A stretch of DNA of 30,862 nt, from positions 1-30,862 of the forward strand of contig CAKPLX010000011.1 in assembly GCA_934167785.1 (NCBI GenBank), in the 5' to 3' direction. The notes under the pieces are model-generated. The model was given only the letters and a program-made list of their open reading frames with translations, was not told the DNA's origin and searched no databases. The DNA is from an uncultured Bacilli bacterium. Lineage in GTDB: Bacteria > Bacillota_I > Bacilli_A > RF39 > UBA660. Numbering within the stretch: position 1 is the stretch's first letter; each line of letters begins with the position of its first letter. Position numbers and translations under genes: made by a program. Below, piece after piece: positions 23,430 through 30,862 of the stretch.

Positions 23430-23888
23430 ATGGCAAAATATTGTCAAAATTGTGGACAATTAGTAGAAGATCAAGCAATTTTTTGTAAATCATGCGGAGC
23501 ATCATTAGTAGAAAAAAACGGTAATTTTCATTCAACATCAACTTTGAATTTACCAAATCGAAATGTTGCAGTTTCAGTTATTTTATCTTTAGTGACCTGT
23601 GGAATTTACAATATTTATTGGTTTATTATGATGACAGATGAATCAAATATGATTAGTGACGAAAAAAATTCCAGTGGGGCAATGGCATTTCTTCTAACTA
23701 TCATAACCTGTGGAATTTATGCAATTTACTGGAATTATCAAATGGGAAAAAAATTAGAAATGGCTGGTAGAAAATATAATTTACCAATCAGTGATAATTC
23801 GATACTTTATTTAGTACTTTCTCTCTTTGGATTAGGAATCGTTAGTAATTGTTTGATTCAAAATGATTTAAATCGTTTCTCTGAGTGA
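23430..23888 (+). CDS. Zinc-ribbon DUF4234 membrane protein
   Basis: 152 residues. A zinc ribbon opens the protein (C5, C8, C19, C22 in YCQNCGQ...FCKSCGA). The DUF4234 region holds several hydrophobic segments: about 48-66, 85-102 and 127-142, with the repeated signature VTCGIYNIYW and ITCGIYAIYW. This family is membrane-embedded and of unknown function; the zinc ribbon suggests protein-protein contact on the cytosolic side. Its TGA stop overlaps the ATG of the DUF2752 gene by one base, so the two are translationally coupled and probably work at the same place. Confidence 0.88.
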   Translation: MAKYCQNCGQLVEDQAIFCKSCGASLVEKNGNFHSTSTLNLPNRNVAVSVILSLVTCGIYNIYWFIMMTDESNMISDEKNSSGAMAFLLTIITCGIYAIYWNYQMGKKLEMAGRKYNLPISDNSILYLVLSLFGLGIVSNCLIQNDLNRFSE

Positions 23889-24244
23889 TGAAAAAGAAAA
23901 TAAATTTGAGTCTTCTTTTTATTGTTGGAATACTTTTTATCCAAAAAACGAAATTCTATTTTCCATGCCTATTTCATAAATTAACCAACTTTTATTGTCC
24001 TGGATGTGGGATCACAAGAATGATACTATCTATCTTAAAGTTTGATTTTTATCAAGCTTTTCGTTATAATCCGCTAGTATTTCTTCTTTTTATTACTTTT
24101 TTTCCATTAAAACTATTACTAAGAAATGTTTCTAAAAAGTCTAAAGAATATGCTAGTTATCTTCTTCTTTTTGTGGTAATTTTTTATGGAATATTAAGAA
24201 ATGTAGAATTCTTTTCTTATCTAAAACCAACAATTGTTCACTAG
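23888..24244 (+). CDS. DUF2752 membrane protein
   Basis: 118 residues from ATG 23888. The signature NFYCPGCGITRMILSI (about 36-51) defines DUF2752, small membrane proteins with two or three helices; here about 8-20, 60-76 and 90-110. Function is unknown. The start overlaps the DUF4234 stop (TGATG); there is no ribosome site of its own, which suggests termination-reinitiation. A GTG one codon upstream is in frame but less likely. DUF4234 and DUF2752 genes side by side are seen in other Firmicutes by general recollection. Confidence 0.87.
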   Translation: MKKKINLSLLFIVGILFIQKTKFYFPCLFHKLTNFYCPGCGITRMILSILKFDFYQAFRYNPLVFLLFITFFPLKLLLRNVSKKSKEYASYLLLFVVIFYGILRNVEFFSYLKPTIVH

Positions 24245-24273
24245 TTTAAGTTCATTTTTACTTAAACTTTTTT
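24243..24273 (+). terminator. Intrinsic terminator after the DUF2752 gene
   Basis: Perfect 8-bp stem AGTTTAAG (24243-24250) with CTTAAACT (24261-24268), 10-base loop, then a T-run. It overlaps the stop codon. Confidence 0.85.
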
Positions 24274-24287
24274 CTTTAACAAATACC

Positions 24288-24316
24288 TTGCCAGCTTATT
24301 TCACTTATGATAAGAT
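24288..24316 (+). promoter_or_regulatory. Predicted promoter of ruvB
   Basis: TTGCCA (24288-24293), 17-base spacer, TAAGAT (24311-24316). AAAGGAG precedes ATG 24357. Confidence 0.55.
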
Positions 24317-24356
24317 AAAAAAGTAAATAAAAATTATTTAAGGAAAGGAGAATAAT

Positions 24357-25349
24357 ATGGACGACAGAATTATTACCAGTGACCTGTTACAAGAAGATAT
24401 TGATGAAATTAATATTCGTCCGCAAAGTTTAAAAGAGTATATAGGTCAAACAGATGTTAAGGAGAATATGAATATTTTTATCAAAAGTGCCTTGATTAGA
24501 AAAAAGTCCCTTGATCATGTTTTGCTGTATGGTCCACCCGGTCTGGGAAAAACCACCTTAGCTTATATTATTGCAAATGAACTTGGAAGTAATGTCAAAA
24601 CAGCTAGCGGGCCATCTATTGAAAAAAGTGGAGATTTAGCTGCTATTTTATCCACACTAGAAGAAAATGATGTTTTATTTATTGACGAAATTCATCGTAT
24701 TCCTAGATTTATTGAAGAAATACTATATCCTGCTATGGAAGATTTTTGTCTAGATATTGTAGTAGGAAGTGAAGGTTCAACAAGAAACATTAGAATCAAT
24801 TTACCTCCATTTACTTTAGTAGGGGCAACAACTAGAGCTGGAGATTTATCTGCTCCATTAAGAGATCGTTTTGGAATTATTGCAAAATTGAATTATTATA
24901 CAGAAGAAGAACTTTTCCAAATTGTGAAAAGAACTTCCCGAGTATTAAAAATGGATATTGATTCTGATGCTGCCCTAGAATTAGCTAAACGTAGTAGAGG
25001 TACACCACGGGTTGCTAATCGCTTATTTAAAAGAGTAAGAGATTTTGCTCTAGTAGCAGGAAGTAACGTAATCACTTTAGAAATAATGAAAGATGCTTTA
25101 AAAAGACTAAAAGTAGATGATTTAGGATTAGATGATACAGATTATCATTTATTAATTTCTATCATTGAACGTTTTAACGGAGGTCCTGTTGGTCTTGATG
25201 CCTTAGCTTCTTCTATAGGTGAAGAGGCATCTACTATAGAAGATGTTTATGAACCTTATCTTTTACAAATTGGACTCTTAAAAAGGACTTCTCGCGGAAG
25301 AATGGTAACAGATCTTGCCTACCATCATTTAAAAATTGAAAAAAAATAA
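24357..25349 (+). CDS. ruvB: Holliday junction branch migration ATPase RuvB
   Basis: A hexameric AAA+ motor that, with RuvA, drives branch migration of Holliday junctions. Walker A is GPPGLGKTT (59-67), Walker B LFIDEIHR (107-114), followed by the family-specific [18 protein letters not shown] (156-173) with the arginine finger region, then sensor 2 [10 protein letters not shown]. The C-terminal winged helix contains [14 protein letters not shown] and ends [18 protein letters not shown]. Length 330 is standard. A strong AAAGGAG precedes ATG. ruvA, usually immediately upstream, is absent; the gene stands between its own promoter and terminator. Confidence 0.98.
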   Translation: MDDRIITSDLLQEDIDEINIRPQSLKEYIGQTDVKENMNIFIKSALIRKKSLDHVLLYGPPGLGKTTLAYIIANELGSNVKTASGPSIEKSGDLAAILSTLEENDVLFIDEIHRIPRFIEEILYPAMEDFCLDIVVGSEGSTRNIRINLPPFTLVGATTRAGDLSAPLRDRFGIIAKLNYYTEEELFQIVKRTSRVLKMDIDSDAALELAKRSRGTPRVANRLFKRVRDFALVAGSNVITLEIMKDALKRLKVDDLGLDDTDYHLLISIIERFNGGPVGLDALASSIGEEASTIEDVYEPYLLQIGLLKRTSRGRMVTDLAYHHLKIEKK

Positions 25350-25357
25350 ATTTAATC

Positions 25358-25400
25358 AAAAATACTTACGTAATACCAGAATAAAAGTAAGTATTTTTTT
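25358..25400 (+). terminator. Intrinsic terminator after ruvB
   Basis: Perfect 12-bp stem (25358-25369 with 25387-25398) around a 17-base loop, ending in a T-run. Confidence 0.82.
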
Positions 25401-25440
25401 AGAGCAAAATACTTTGCTTCATTATTTTAGACCATTTTAA

Positions 25441-25469
25441 TTGAAAAAAGATAAAAATTTTGTTATAAT
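25441..25469 (+). promoter_or_regulatory. Predicted promoter of the DUF1292/coiled-coil operon
   Basis: TTGAAA (25441-25446), 17-base spacer, perfect TATAAT (25464-25469) with TG extension. Confidence 0.8.
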
Positions 25470-25495
25470 CGTCTTATAAATAGGGGAATGACAAT

Positions 25496-25546
25496 ATGAA
25501 AAATAAGGAAATGATGAATAGAAAATGGAGAACTATATGGATTTAG
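25496..25546 (+). CDS. Candidate 16-residue leader ORF overlapping the first DUF1292 gene
   Basis: ATG 25496 follows AGGGGAATG and opens MKNKEMMNRKWRTIWI, ending TAG at 25544-25546. It is the first start after the promoter and runs past both possible DUF1292 starts (25525, 25537) in another frame. It may be a leader peptide or an artefact; the real DUF1292 start otherwise has only a weak ribosome site, which fits coupled translation. Confidence 0.35.
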   Translation: MKNKEMMNRKWRTIWI

Positions 25547-25788
25547 ATTTTAATAGAAATTTTACAATTACTCTAGAAGATGGCTCATCTGTTGTTGCTA
25601 ATATAATTGTGAATTTTGAATATATGGAAAATAAATATTGTATTTATAGTATGAATGGTCAAGGTGGGGTTAACATCTACTGTGCCAAAAATATTGATGG
25701 ACAATTAATTAAAATAACAAATAGCGGAGAACAAGTATTTGTTAATACTGTAGTAAATAAGATCGTTAATGCAATAAAAGAAAGGTAA
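25525..25788 (+). CDS. DUF1292 family protein, copy 1
   Basis: 87 residues, ending one gap before a second copy. The layout ITLEDGSSVVANIIVNFEY, then YCIYSMN, then VNTVVNKIVNAIKE fits DUF1292, small acidic proteins with a strand-rich core (usually D-x-x-G...F...Y.LY) found across Firmicutes; no biochemical role is established. Start is ATG 25525 (MENYMD) or ATG 25537, the latter with GGAG six bases upstream; the second copy also starts MEN, which favours 25525. First member of a three-gene operon with copy 2 and the coiled-coil protein. Confidence 0.72.
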   Translation: MENYMDLDFNRNFTITLEDGSSVVANIIVNFEYMENKYCIYSMNGQGGVNIYCAKNIDGQLIKITNSGEQVFVNTVVNKIVNAIKER

Positions 25789-25794
25789 AAATGT

Positions 25795-26052
25795 ATGGAG
25801 AATAATATAATTACATTAAGGGATGAGTTTGGTAATCAGGTTGAAGGAAAAGTATTAAATATTATTGAAATAGATGATATAGAATATTTATTATATTCGG
25901 TTAGTGCTAACAATGAAGAGGATGCAATATATGTAAAAAAAATAATTAAAAATGCAGTTGGCGAAGAGGATTTGGTAGATATTAGTGATTTAAGTGAAAA
26001 AAGTAAAGTCTTTGATATTGTTAGAGAATATATAAACAGTATAGAGTTATAG
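25795..26052 (+). CDS. DUF1292 family protein, copy 2
   Basis: 85 residues; ITLRDEFGNQVEGKVLNIIEI, then YLLYSVSANNEEDAIYVKKI and the helical tail IVREYINSI match DUF1292 more clearly than copy 1. It begins six bases after copy 1 stops, with AAAGG as ribosome site, and is followed 15 bases later by the coiled-coil gene. The two copies share the same strand order but little identity, suggesting an old duplication. Confidence 0.85.
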   Translation: MENNIITLRDEFGNQVEGKVLNIIEIDDIEYLLYSVSANNEEDAIYVKKIIKNAVGEEDLVDISDLSEKSKVFDIVREYINSIEL

Positions 26053-26067
26053 AGTAGGTGATTTTTT

Positions 26068-28071
26068 ATGAATGTTGATAATGAAGTATTAATAAACGCC
26101 TTCAAAGAAGAAATGAGTCGTTCTAACAATAATTCAAAATGGTGGAATGATCATCTATCAGAACAAATTATTAGTATATTTGGAAGTAATATGGAAAAAA
26201 ATATAAGGGATGCAATATATAATAGTGCAAAAGCATTTATTAATAGTGGTGCTTTAGCGTCAAGTCAATACTTTTATTCTACAAAAGATTTAAATGAAAG
26301 AAAAAAAATTTTTGCAATGGCTACTTTAAAAGAAAAAATAAATATATTAAATCAATTAAATAAAGAAGATAAAGAGTCTCTCATCAATAACAATGAACAT
26401 CTTGAAATTAAAGATATATATGAAATGTTAACTGCCAGCGAAGCTTTATCTGATGAAAAAAGTGAGCTCGCAAATTTATTAAGTGATGAAAAAATAACAG
26501 AATTAAAGAAAAGGCATATTGATTTAGATAAGTCACTAAAATTCTGGTTAGGAGAAAGATATCAAAAAATATTTGGACAAGATAGTGAAAAAAATATCCA
26601 ACCGCAAAACCCCCAAAATGTTAGTATGAGTGCCATAGATAATAATATTGAAAATGATAATATATTAGCCGAGTATAGAAATACCGCAAATAAAATTATG
26701 TTTTTTAATAACATTGCAAATATACAAAAAAAGCAAGAATTATTCAGTAAATTAGATTCGAGAGAAAAAAGCTTTCTATTAAATAATAAAAATACTTCTT
26801 TTTTAAAATTATTTTATAATAATTCACAAAATAAAGAAGAATTATTGGATTTAATGAATCAAAATACAGTTAGAACGCTCTATAATATGTCTGGGATCAG
26901 TGATAAAGAATTTATTTCTAATCATTTATATAAAAGAGAACAAGAAGTAAGAAAGAAAATTGATCAAAATTTGAGTAATATAAATAAAGAAACTCAAAAT
27001 ATTAATAATTATCATCAAGAAATTGATAAATCTAAAGAAAAAATAAGTAATTTAAAAAACGACAAAAAAGAAACTAAATTAAACATAAGAAATCATAAAG
27101 TTACAATAAAACAATTAGAAAAAAGAAAAGAAAGACTTGAAAAGAAATTAGCAAGTGTTATCTTAAATAGAGATAGCAGAATATCGTTTATTTCAAAGAA
27201 ACGATTAGAAAAAATTCAACGTCTTTCAAGTGAAATTAATTTAACTGATATAATGATAAGTAACAATCAAGAGAGATTAATGATTCATGAACAACAGTTA
27301 AAAAATATAGAAACTAACATTGAAAAAGAAAAAAACAATATTAAAGATAATAAAAAAAATATTTCTTTAGCGACAAGCAAGGCTCAAACATATGCGGAAC
27401 AAATGTACAAAAGTAGAGTTCAAGTGAAGGGTCTATCTTCTTTTCATAAAGAATTAGTTAGTAAAAAAGTATATAATCATAATAAAAATAATATGATTAC
27501 AACCATTAATAGAGCTAAAATAAGTACTTTAACAGAGAAAAAAGATACATTAAAACAAGAGATTTTAAATACTTCAAGTATAGATAAGGCTGATTCAAAT
27601 AGTTTGGGTAATACTAATTCCTCTAGTCAAAAATCAAATCATATAAGCAATGATTCCAGAATCAATCAAACAGCACCTGATCACAATCAGCCAAAAAATA
27701 CTACTACAAATGATCAGACTATTAATTCTTCAAAAGTATCACAAAATCAACAAAAACTAGAAAGTGCCTTTAATGAAATGGGGATAACCTATCATCCTGA
27801 AGAATTCGTTGCCAATACACAAAATGCTTCATATTTGCCACCAGATAAAATAACTTCGATGTCGTATAATCAAGCTAAAATGATGCAACTCTATTTTGAA
27901 GCACAGTATGCCAAAAAAATGGTTGAAATTGCCAAAATGCAGCAAGAAATGGCAATAGGTGGTAGAACCAAAACTTTATCTAAAGCAGGCTTTTCAAATA
28001 TTCTAATTGTATCGTTATCTTTGGCAATAATATCACTAGTTGGAATAATTATGCTATTAATCTTTAAGTGA
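26068..28071 (+). CDS. Tail-anchored coiled-coil protein, unknown
   Basis: 667 residues. The N-terminal third is helical and charged without a recognised domain (WWNDHLSEQIISIFG near 25-38). A long heptad-rich coiled coil covers about 295-450 (KKETKLNIRNHKVTIKQLEK and onward). A Ser/Asn/Gln-rich linker follows (about 505-560). The end carries a short helical segment (MMQLYFEAQYAKKMVEIAKM) and one hydrophobic helix (about 646-665, ending LIFK), with no N-terminal signal, so the protein should be tail-anchored with nearly all of it in the cytosol. I cannot assign a function. Ribosome site is TAGGTGA. As the last gene of an operon with two DUF1292 genes it may work with them at the membrane. Confidence 0.8.
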   Translation: MNVDNEVLINAFKEEMSRSNNNSKWWNDHLSEQIISIFGSNMEKNIRDAIYNSAKAFINSGALASSQYFYSTKDLNERKKIFAMATLKEKINILNQLNKEDKESLINNNEHLEIKDIYEMLTASEALSDEKSELANLLSDEKITELKKRHIDLDKSLKFWLGERYQKIFGQDSEKNIQPQNPQNVSMSAIDNNIENDNILAEYRNTANKIMFFNNIANIQKKQELFSKLDSREKSFLLNNKNTSFLKLFYNNSQNKEELLDLMNQNTVRTLYNMSGISDKEFISNHLYKREQEVRKKIDQNLSNINKETQNINNYHQEIDKSKEKISNLKNDKKETKLNIRNHKVTIKQLEKRKERLEKKLASVILNRDSRISFISKKRLEKIQRLSSEINLTDIMISNNQERLMIHEQQLKNIETNIEKEKNNIKDNKKNISLATSKAQTYAEQMYKSRVQVKGLSSFHKELVSKKVYNHNKNNMITTINRAKISTLTEKKDTLKQEILNTSSIDKADSNSLGNTNSSSQKSNHISNDSRINQTAPDHNQPKNTTTNDQTINSSKVSQNQQKLESAFNEMGITYHPEEFVANTQNASYLPPDKITSMSYNQAKMMQLYFEAQYAKKMVEIAKMQQEMAIGGRTKTLSKAGFSNILIVSLSLAIISLVGIIMLLIFK

Positions 28072-28173
28072 TGATTAGAATAATAGCGTTTACCAATGAA
28101 ATATAATGTTTCTTTAGAACATACTTAAAAAGTACTGAAATAAAGGATAAATAAAAAAAAACAATCATGTCAG

Positions 28174-28202
28174 TTGTTATTTTAAAAAATATATTATATA
28201 AT
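28174..28202 (+). promoter_or_regulatory. Predicted promoter of the SPFH/Tim44-like operon
   Basis: TTGTTA (28174-28179), 17-base spacer, perfect TATAAT (28197-28202). GGAAGGTG and ATG 28224 follow closely. Confidence 0.72.
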
Positions 28203-28223
28203 TAAACTAAGGAAGGTGAAAGT

Positions 28224-29339
28224 ATGGGCTTAATTAAAGCAACAACTAGTTCTATCTCACAAGGACTAGGAGATCAATTTAAAGAGTTTATTGTTTGTCC
28301 CGAAATTGAAGATAATGTTTTAATTCAAAAGGGATATGTAAAACATGGTGAGGGAAATAGAAATCCAAGTGAAGGAATCATAACAAAGGGAAGTCAAATC
28401 GTTGTTCCATCTGGAATGGCAATGATGATTGTTGATAATGGGGAAATTACTGAATTTTCTGCTGAACCAGGAACTTTTACTTATGATAAAAGCACAGAAC
28501 CAACTGTTTTTGAAGGGGGATTTTTCAAAGGTATAGGAGAAACAATCAAAACAATTGGTAGGAGAATTACTTATGGGGGACAACCAGCTCATGATCAAAG
28601 AGTATATTATGTAAACACAAAAGTAATATCAGGTAATAAGTTTGGGAGCCCCCAACCAAAAAAAATAACAGATGAGAAATATGGAATCTTAGAAGTTACA
28701 TTTTTTGGAGAATATGCTTTTAAAGTAGAAGATCCAGTTAAATTAGTGGCTAGTGTCATTGGTTCGAATCCAAAGGATACTACTACCTACGAAGAAGTTA
28801 TAGGAAGTCAATTAAAAACAAAATTTGTCGAAAAAGTAACTTATGCCATCTCTAACGTCATGAGAAATAAAAAGGTATCCTTTGGCGATATGGGGCTATA
28901 TGGGAGTGATATTTCTGATGAGATGAATAGCTGTTTAAATGATTCATGGAAAGAGAAGTATGGTTTAATTATTACTGATGTTGCCATGGGAGATATCAAT
29001 TTAACTGATGAATCAATGAAAAGGGTATCACGAATTGACGATGCTAAAATATTTTCTGATGCAACAATGCAATCAGGATTGATGGCAAGTGCTTCTGCCG
29101 AAGCAATGACTAAAGCGGCTGAAAATAATGCTGGCACTATGGCTGGATTTATGGGAATGTCAATGGCTAATCAAGCAGGTGCAACAATGATGGGAGCAGT
29201 AAATCAAAATTTAACAAATAACAATAATCAATCTATTGAAACTGCCAAAGAAATGGAAAATAATCCAAAATTTTGTAGCAATTGTGGATCTAAATTAACG
29301 GGAAAATTTTGTAGTAATTGTGGAGCTAAAGCTGAATGA
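28224..29339 (+). CDS. SPFH-domain protein with C-terminal zinc ribbon (YdjI-like)
   Basis: 371 residues. The N-terminal half is the YdjI-type SPFH (band 7-like) region, sometimes labelled virion core protein: SQIVVPSGMAMMIVDNGEI (about 57-75), FSAEPGTFTYD, RVYYVNTK and GEYAFKVEDPVKL. A helical, Met/Ala-rich segment follows (about 250-320). It ends in a zinc ribbon with C351, C354, C363, C366 (FCSNCGSKLTGKFCSNCG). In Bacillus ydjI lies beside ydjF (PspA), ydjG and ydjH, a membrane stress cluster; SPFH proteins scaffold membrane microdomains. No PspA gene is in the window. The stop overlaps the next ATG (ATGA), so translation is coupled to the Tim44-like gene. Confidence 0.9.
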   Translation: MGLIKATTSSISQGLGDQFKEFIVCPEIEDNVLIQKGYVKHGEGNRNPSEGIITKGSQIVVPSGMAMMIVDNGEITEFSAEPGTFTYDKSTEPTVFEGGFFKGIGETIKTIGRRITYGGQPAHDQRVYYVNTKVISGNKFGSPQPKKITDEKYGILEVTFFGEYAFKVEDPVKLVASVIGSNPKDTTTYEEVIGSQLKTKFVEKVTYAISNVMRNKKVSFGDMGLYGSDISDEMNSCLNDSWKEKYGLIITDVAMGDINLTDESMKRVSRIDDAKIFSDATMQSGLMASASAEAMTKAAENNAGTMAGFMGMSMANQAGATMMGAVNQNLTNNNNQSIETAKEMENNPKFCSNCGSKLTGKFCSNCGAKAE

Positions 29340-29869
29340 ATGAAATATTAAAATATGATGAAGGCTTTAGTGAAAGTAAGTTTATTACTTATGCCAATAA
29401 TGTCTTTATTCAAATTTATACTTCTTTAATGACTAAAGAAATAGAAAATATTAAACACTTTGTCACACCTGAAGTATATAATACACTAGAAGATAGGATA
29501 AACACCTTAAATCAAAGAGGATTAATCCAAATGTATGATGAATTAAATGTTGCAGAAACAGACATTCTAAATTATCAAATTCAAGATAATCAAATGGTAA
29601 TTCAAGTCAAAATTCTTTCTAGATATCTTGATTATTTAATGAATCAAGAAGGAATTTATGTTAGTGGAAATAAAGATTCTAGAATTACCAAAAACAATTA
29701 TTTAACTTTTATGAAAAAAATAAACTTCAAGAAAGTAGAAGGTGTAAATAAATGTCCCGGATGTGGTGCATCAATTGATGTAAACGCAACAGGAATTTGT
29801 CCTTATTGTGGAACAACTTACAATCAAGAAGATAAAAATTGGATAGTATCTTCTATGAAATCGGAGTAA
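29336..29869 (+). CDS. Tim44-like/zinc-ribbon protein, soluble copy
   Basis: 177 residues. Residues about 15-130 form an NTF2-like fold of the Tim44-like type (FITYANNVFIQIYTSLMTKE, then FVTPEVYNTLEDRI, then NYQIQDNQMVIQVKILSRYLDY). A zinc ribbon follows (C140, C143, C155, C158; CPGCGASI...CPYCGTTY) and the end NWIVSSMK. There is no membrane segment. It overlaps the SPFH gene by four bases and sits four bases before its longer membrane paralogue. Tim44-like domains bind membranes or partner proteins; in this setting it is probably an SPFH-associated adaptor. The exact partner is not visible from sequence. Confidence 0.85.
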   Translation: MNEILKYDEGFSESKFITYANNVFIQIYTSLMTKEIENIKHFVTPEVYNTLEDRINTLNQRGLIQMYDELNVAETDILNYQIQDNQMVIQVKILSRYLDYLMNQEGIYVSGNKDSRITKNNYLTFMKKINFKKVEGVNKCPGCGASIDVNATGICPYCGTTYNQEDKNWIVSSMKSE

Positions 29870-29873
29870 AGTA

Positions 29874-30761
29874 ATGGAAAAGAGAAAAAAAATATTATTA
29901 TTTGTTTTTGGTATAATACTTATCTTACTACCTCTTCATCATTTATCTGCTGATTCTGGTTGGGATGGTGGATATGATAGTGGTTCTAGTTGGAGTAGTG
30001 GTTCTTCTGACTGGGGTAGTTCTTCGTCTAATTGGGATAGCTCTTCTAGTTGGAGTAGTTCTAGTGGAAGTTATTCCAGCGACTCAGTTGATTTATTTAC
30101 CATAATTATTATTACAGTTATTTTGATTGCTATTGTGTACATAATAAGCAATAAAGGAAAAAATAATCGGGTAATGGTACCAAGTACATCTCTTGGAAAG
30201 TTAAACCCATATGACATTGAAAAATTGAAGAACTTTTTACCAGATTTTGATGAAGTTAAATTTAAAGAGCAAGCATATGAATTATATAAAAATATTCAAG
30301 TAGCTTGGATGAACTTTGATAAAGATACAATCAAAAAATGTGTAACAGATGAATTATATAATACTTACTCATCACAGTTAACTACATTAAAATTAAAAAA
30401 TCAAACTAACGTGATGAAAGACTTCAATCTTTTGGATGCCAATATTGTAGGAATGGAAATAAAATATAATTTTATTTCTCTTACCTTAAAGATGAAGGTA
30501 GAATGTTATGACTATATTATTGATAAGGATGGAAAAACAGTACGTGGAAATGATAAGCAAAAAGTAATTTATGAATACGCTATGACGTTCAATAAAGGTG
30601 TCAGTGATCAACAAAATAAGTGTCCAAATTGTAATGCACCACTAGAAAATGTTAATTCAAGCAAGTGTCCATATTGTGATTCTAATATCATTAATGAAAA
30701 CTATGATTGGGTACTTTCTAAAAAACAAGTATTATCACAAACAATTAATACGAAAAAATAA
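29874..30761 (+). CDS. Membrane Tim44-like/zinc-ribbon protein with external Ser/Trp-rich segment
   Basis: 295 residues. The signal peptide ends about residue 26 (LPLHHLSA). Next is an external low-complexity stretch rich in Ser, Gly and Trp (about 27-73, repeats of DSSSSWSS and GSSDWGSS). A membrane helix (about 76-95, LFTIIIITVILIAIVYII) leads to a cytosolic Tim44-like domain (about 125-245, VAWMNFDKDTIKKCVTDELY) and zinc ribbon (C250, C253, C265, C268), ending DWVLSKK. The Tim44 and ribbon part is paralogous to the preceding gene, including the NWIV/DWVL ending. Bacterial proteins with a Ser/Gly/Trp-rich segment before a helix and a Tim44 or TPM domain are common beside SPFH genes. Third gene of the operon. 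Confidence 0.87.
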   Translation: MEKRKKILLFVFGIILILLPLHHLSADSGWDGGYDSGSSWSSGSSDWGSSSSNWDSSSSWSSSSGSYSSDSVDLFTIIIITVILIAIVYIISNKGKNNRVMVPSTSLGKLNPYDIEKLKNFLPDFDEVKFKEQAYELYKNIQVAWMNFDKDTIKKCVTDELYNTYSSQLTTLKLKNQTNVMKDFNLLDANIVGMEIKYNFISLTLKMKVECYDYIIDKDGKTVRGNDKQKVIYEYAMTFNKGVSDQQNKCPNCNAPLENVNSSKCPYCDSNIINENYDWVLSKKQVLSQTINTKK

Positions 30762-30811
30762 TAAAATGAAACGAGAATAGAAATTTGGTTCTTCGAAATT
30801 CGGTGGGCCTA

Positions 30812-30845
30812 AAAAATCACATCTAAATTTTAGATGTGATTTTTA
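30812..30845 (+). terminator. Intrinsic terminator of the SPFH/Tim44-like operon
   Basis: Perfect 14-bp stem (30812-30825 with 30831-30844) around a 5-base loop, ending in T residues. It is the longest perfect stem in the window. Confidence 0.85.
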
Positions 30846-30862
30846 TCATATTTTATTTCTTA

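Noticed and set aside
28155..28184. Hairpin AACAA/TTGTT as a terminator after the coiled-coil gene
   Set aside because: The stem is only five base pairs and the T-run is broken; part of it is better explained as the -35 of the next promoter.
30762..30811. Possible tRNA or riboswitch fragment in GGTTCTTCGAAATTCGGTGG
   Set aside because: It resembles a T-arm only superficially; there is no acceptor stem, anticodon arm or CCA, and the following hairpin is a plain terminator.
1..30862. Mycoplasma-type genetic code (TGA as tryptophan)
   Set aside because: Several genes (23430-23888, 26068-28071, 28224-29339) end in TGA at positions that give sensible overlaps, and tryptophans are TGG.
1..30862. 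CRISPR arrays, insertion sequences, prophage or integrase genes
   Set aside because: No regularly spaced direct repeats, transposase or integrase motifs were seen; the only sizeable repeats are the adhesin modules and the glycosidase paralogues.

Overview
The window is about 31 kb of very AT-rich chromosome with short intergenic gaps. Genes end in TGA as well as TAA and TAG, and tryptophan is encoded by TGG, so the standard bacterial code applies rather than the Mycoplasma code. Strong AGGAGG-type ribosome sites, TTGACA/TATAAT promoters, a pro-sigma-K-like factor, a class B sortase with its surface substrate, RNase Y and khpA next to rpsP all point to a low-GC Firmicute. The many small membrane-anchored proteins and low-GC content resemble uncultivated gut Bacilli (RF39/Mollicutes-like relatives); that placement is inference.

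Layout. The window opens inside a 5S rRNA gene (end of an rRNA operon) with its terminator and a gene-free AT-rich stretch. Then come topA, a sigK-like sigma factor, a nucleoside phosphorylase/MTAN-like enzyme and a DUF2974 alpha/beta hydrolase, each largely its own unit. After a 0.5 kb stretch of possible gene remnants lies a surface locus: class B sortase translationally coupled to a 1401-residue VWA/MucBP adhesin with a PPQTG anchor, followed by a secreted M23 peptidase. A convergent minus-strand operon (12158-15607) encodes three N-terminally anchored exported proteins: a duplicated-domain protein of unknown function and two paralogous phosphodiester glycosidase (NAGPA-like) proteins. A GT2 glycosyltransferase and a lipoprotein follow.

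From 17.4 kb the genes are rpsP-khpA, a pair encoding a small exported Cys-containing protein and a membrane-anchored tandem thioredoxin-fold protein, then rny, a small membrane protein (minus strand), a NUDIX hydrolase, frr, a DUF4234/DUF2752 pair and ruvB. The last 5.4 kb hold two accessory-looking operons: two DUF1292 proteins with a tail-anchored coiled-coil protein, and a YdjI-like SPFH protein with two paralogous Tim44-like/zinc-ribbon proteins, closed by a strong terminator.

How it fits together. Housekeeping genes (topA, rpsP, khpA, rny, frr, ruvB) are interleaved with cell-envelope genes. Exported proteins here often carry even numbers of cysteines, which fits with an anchored thioredoxin-like protein in the same window. 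Most transcription units can be bounded by readable promoters and intrinsic terminators. Five start codons were moved inward from the longest possible ORF because a ribosome site, signal peptide or promoter decides against it.
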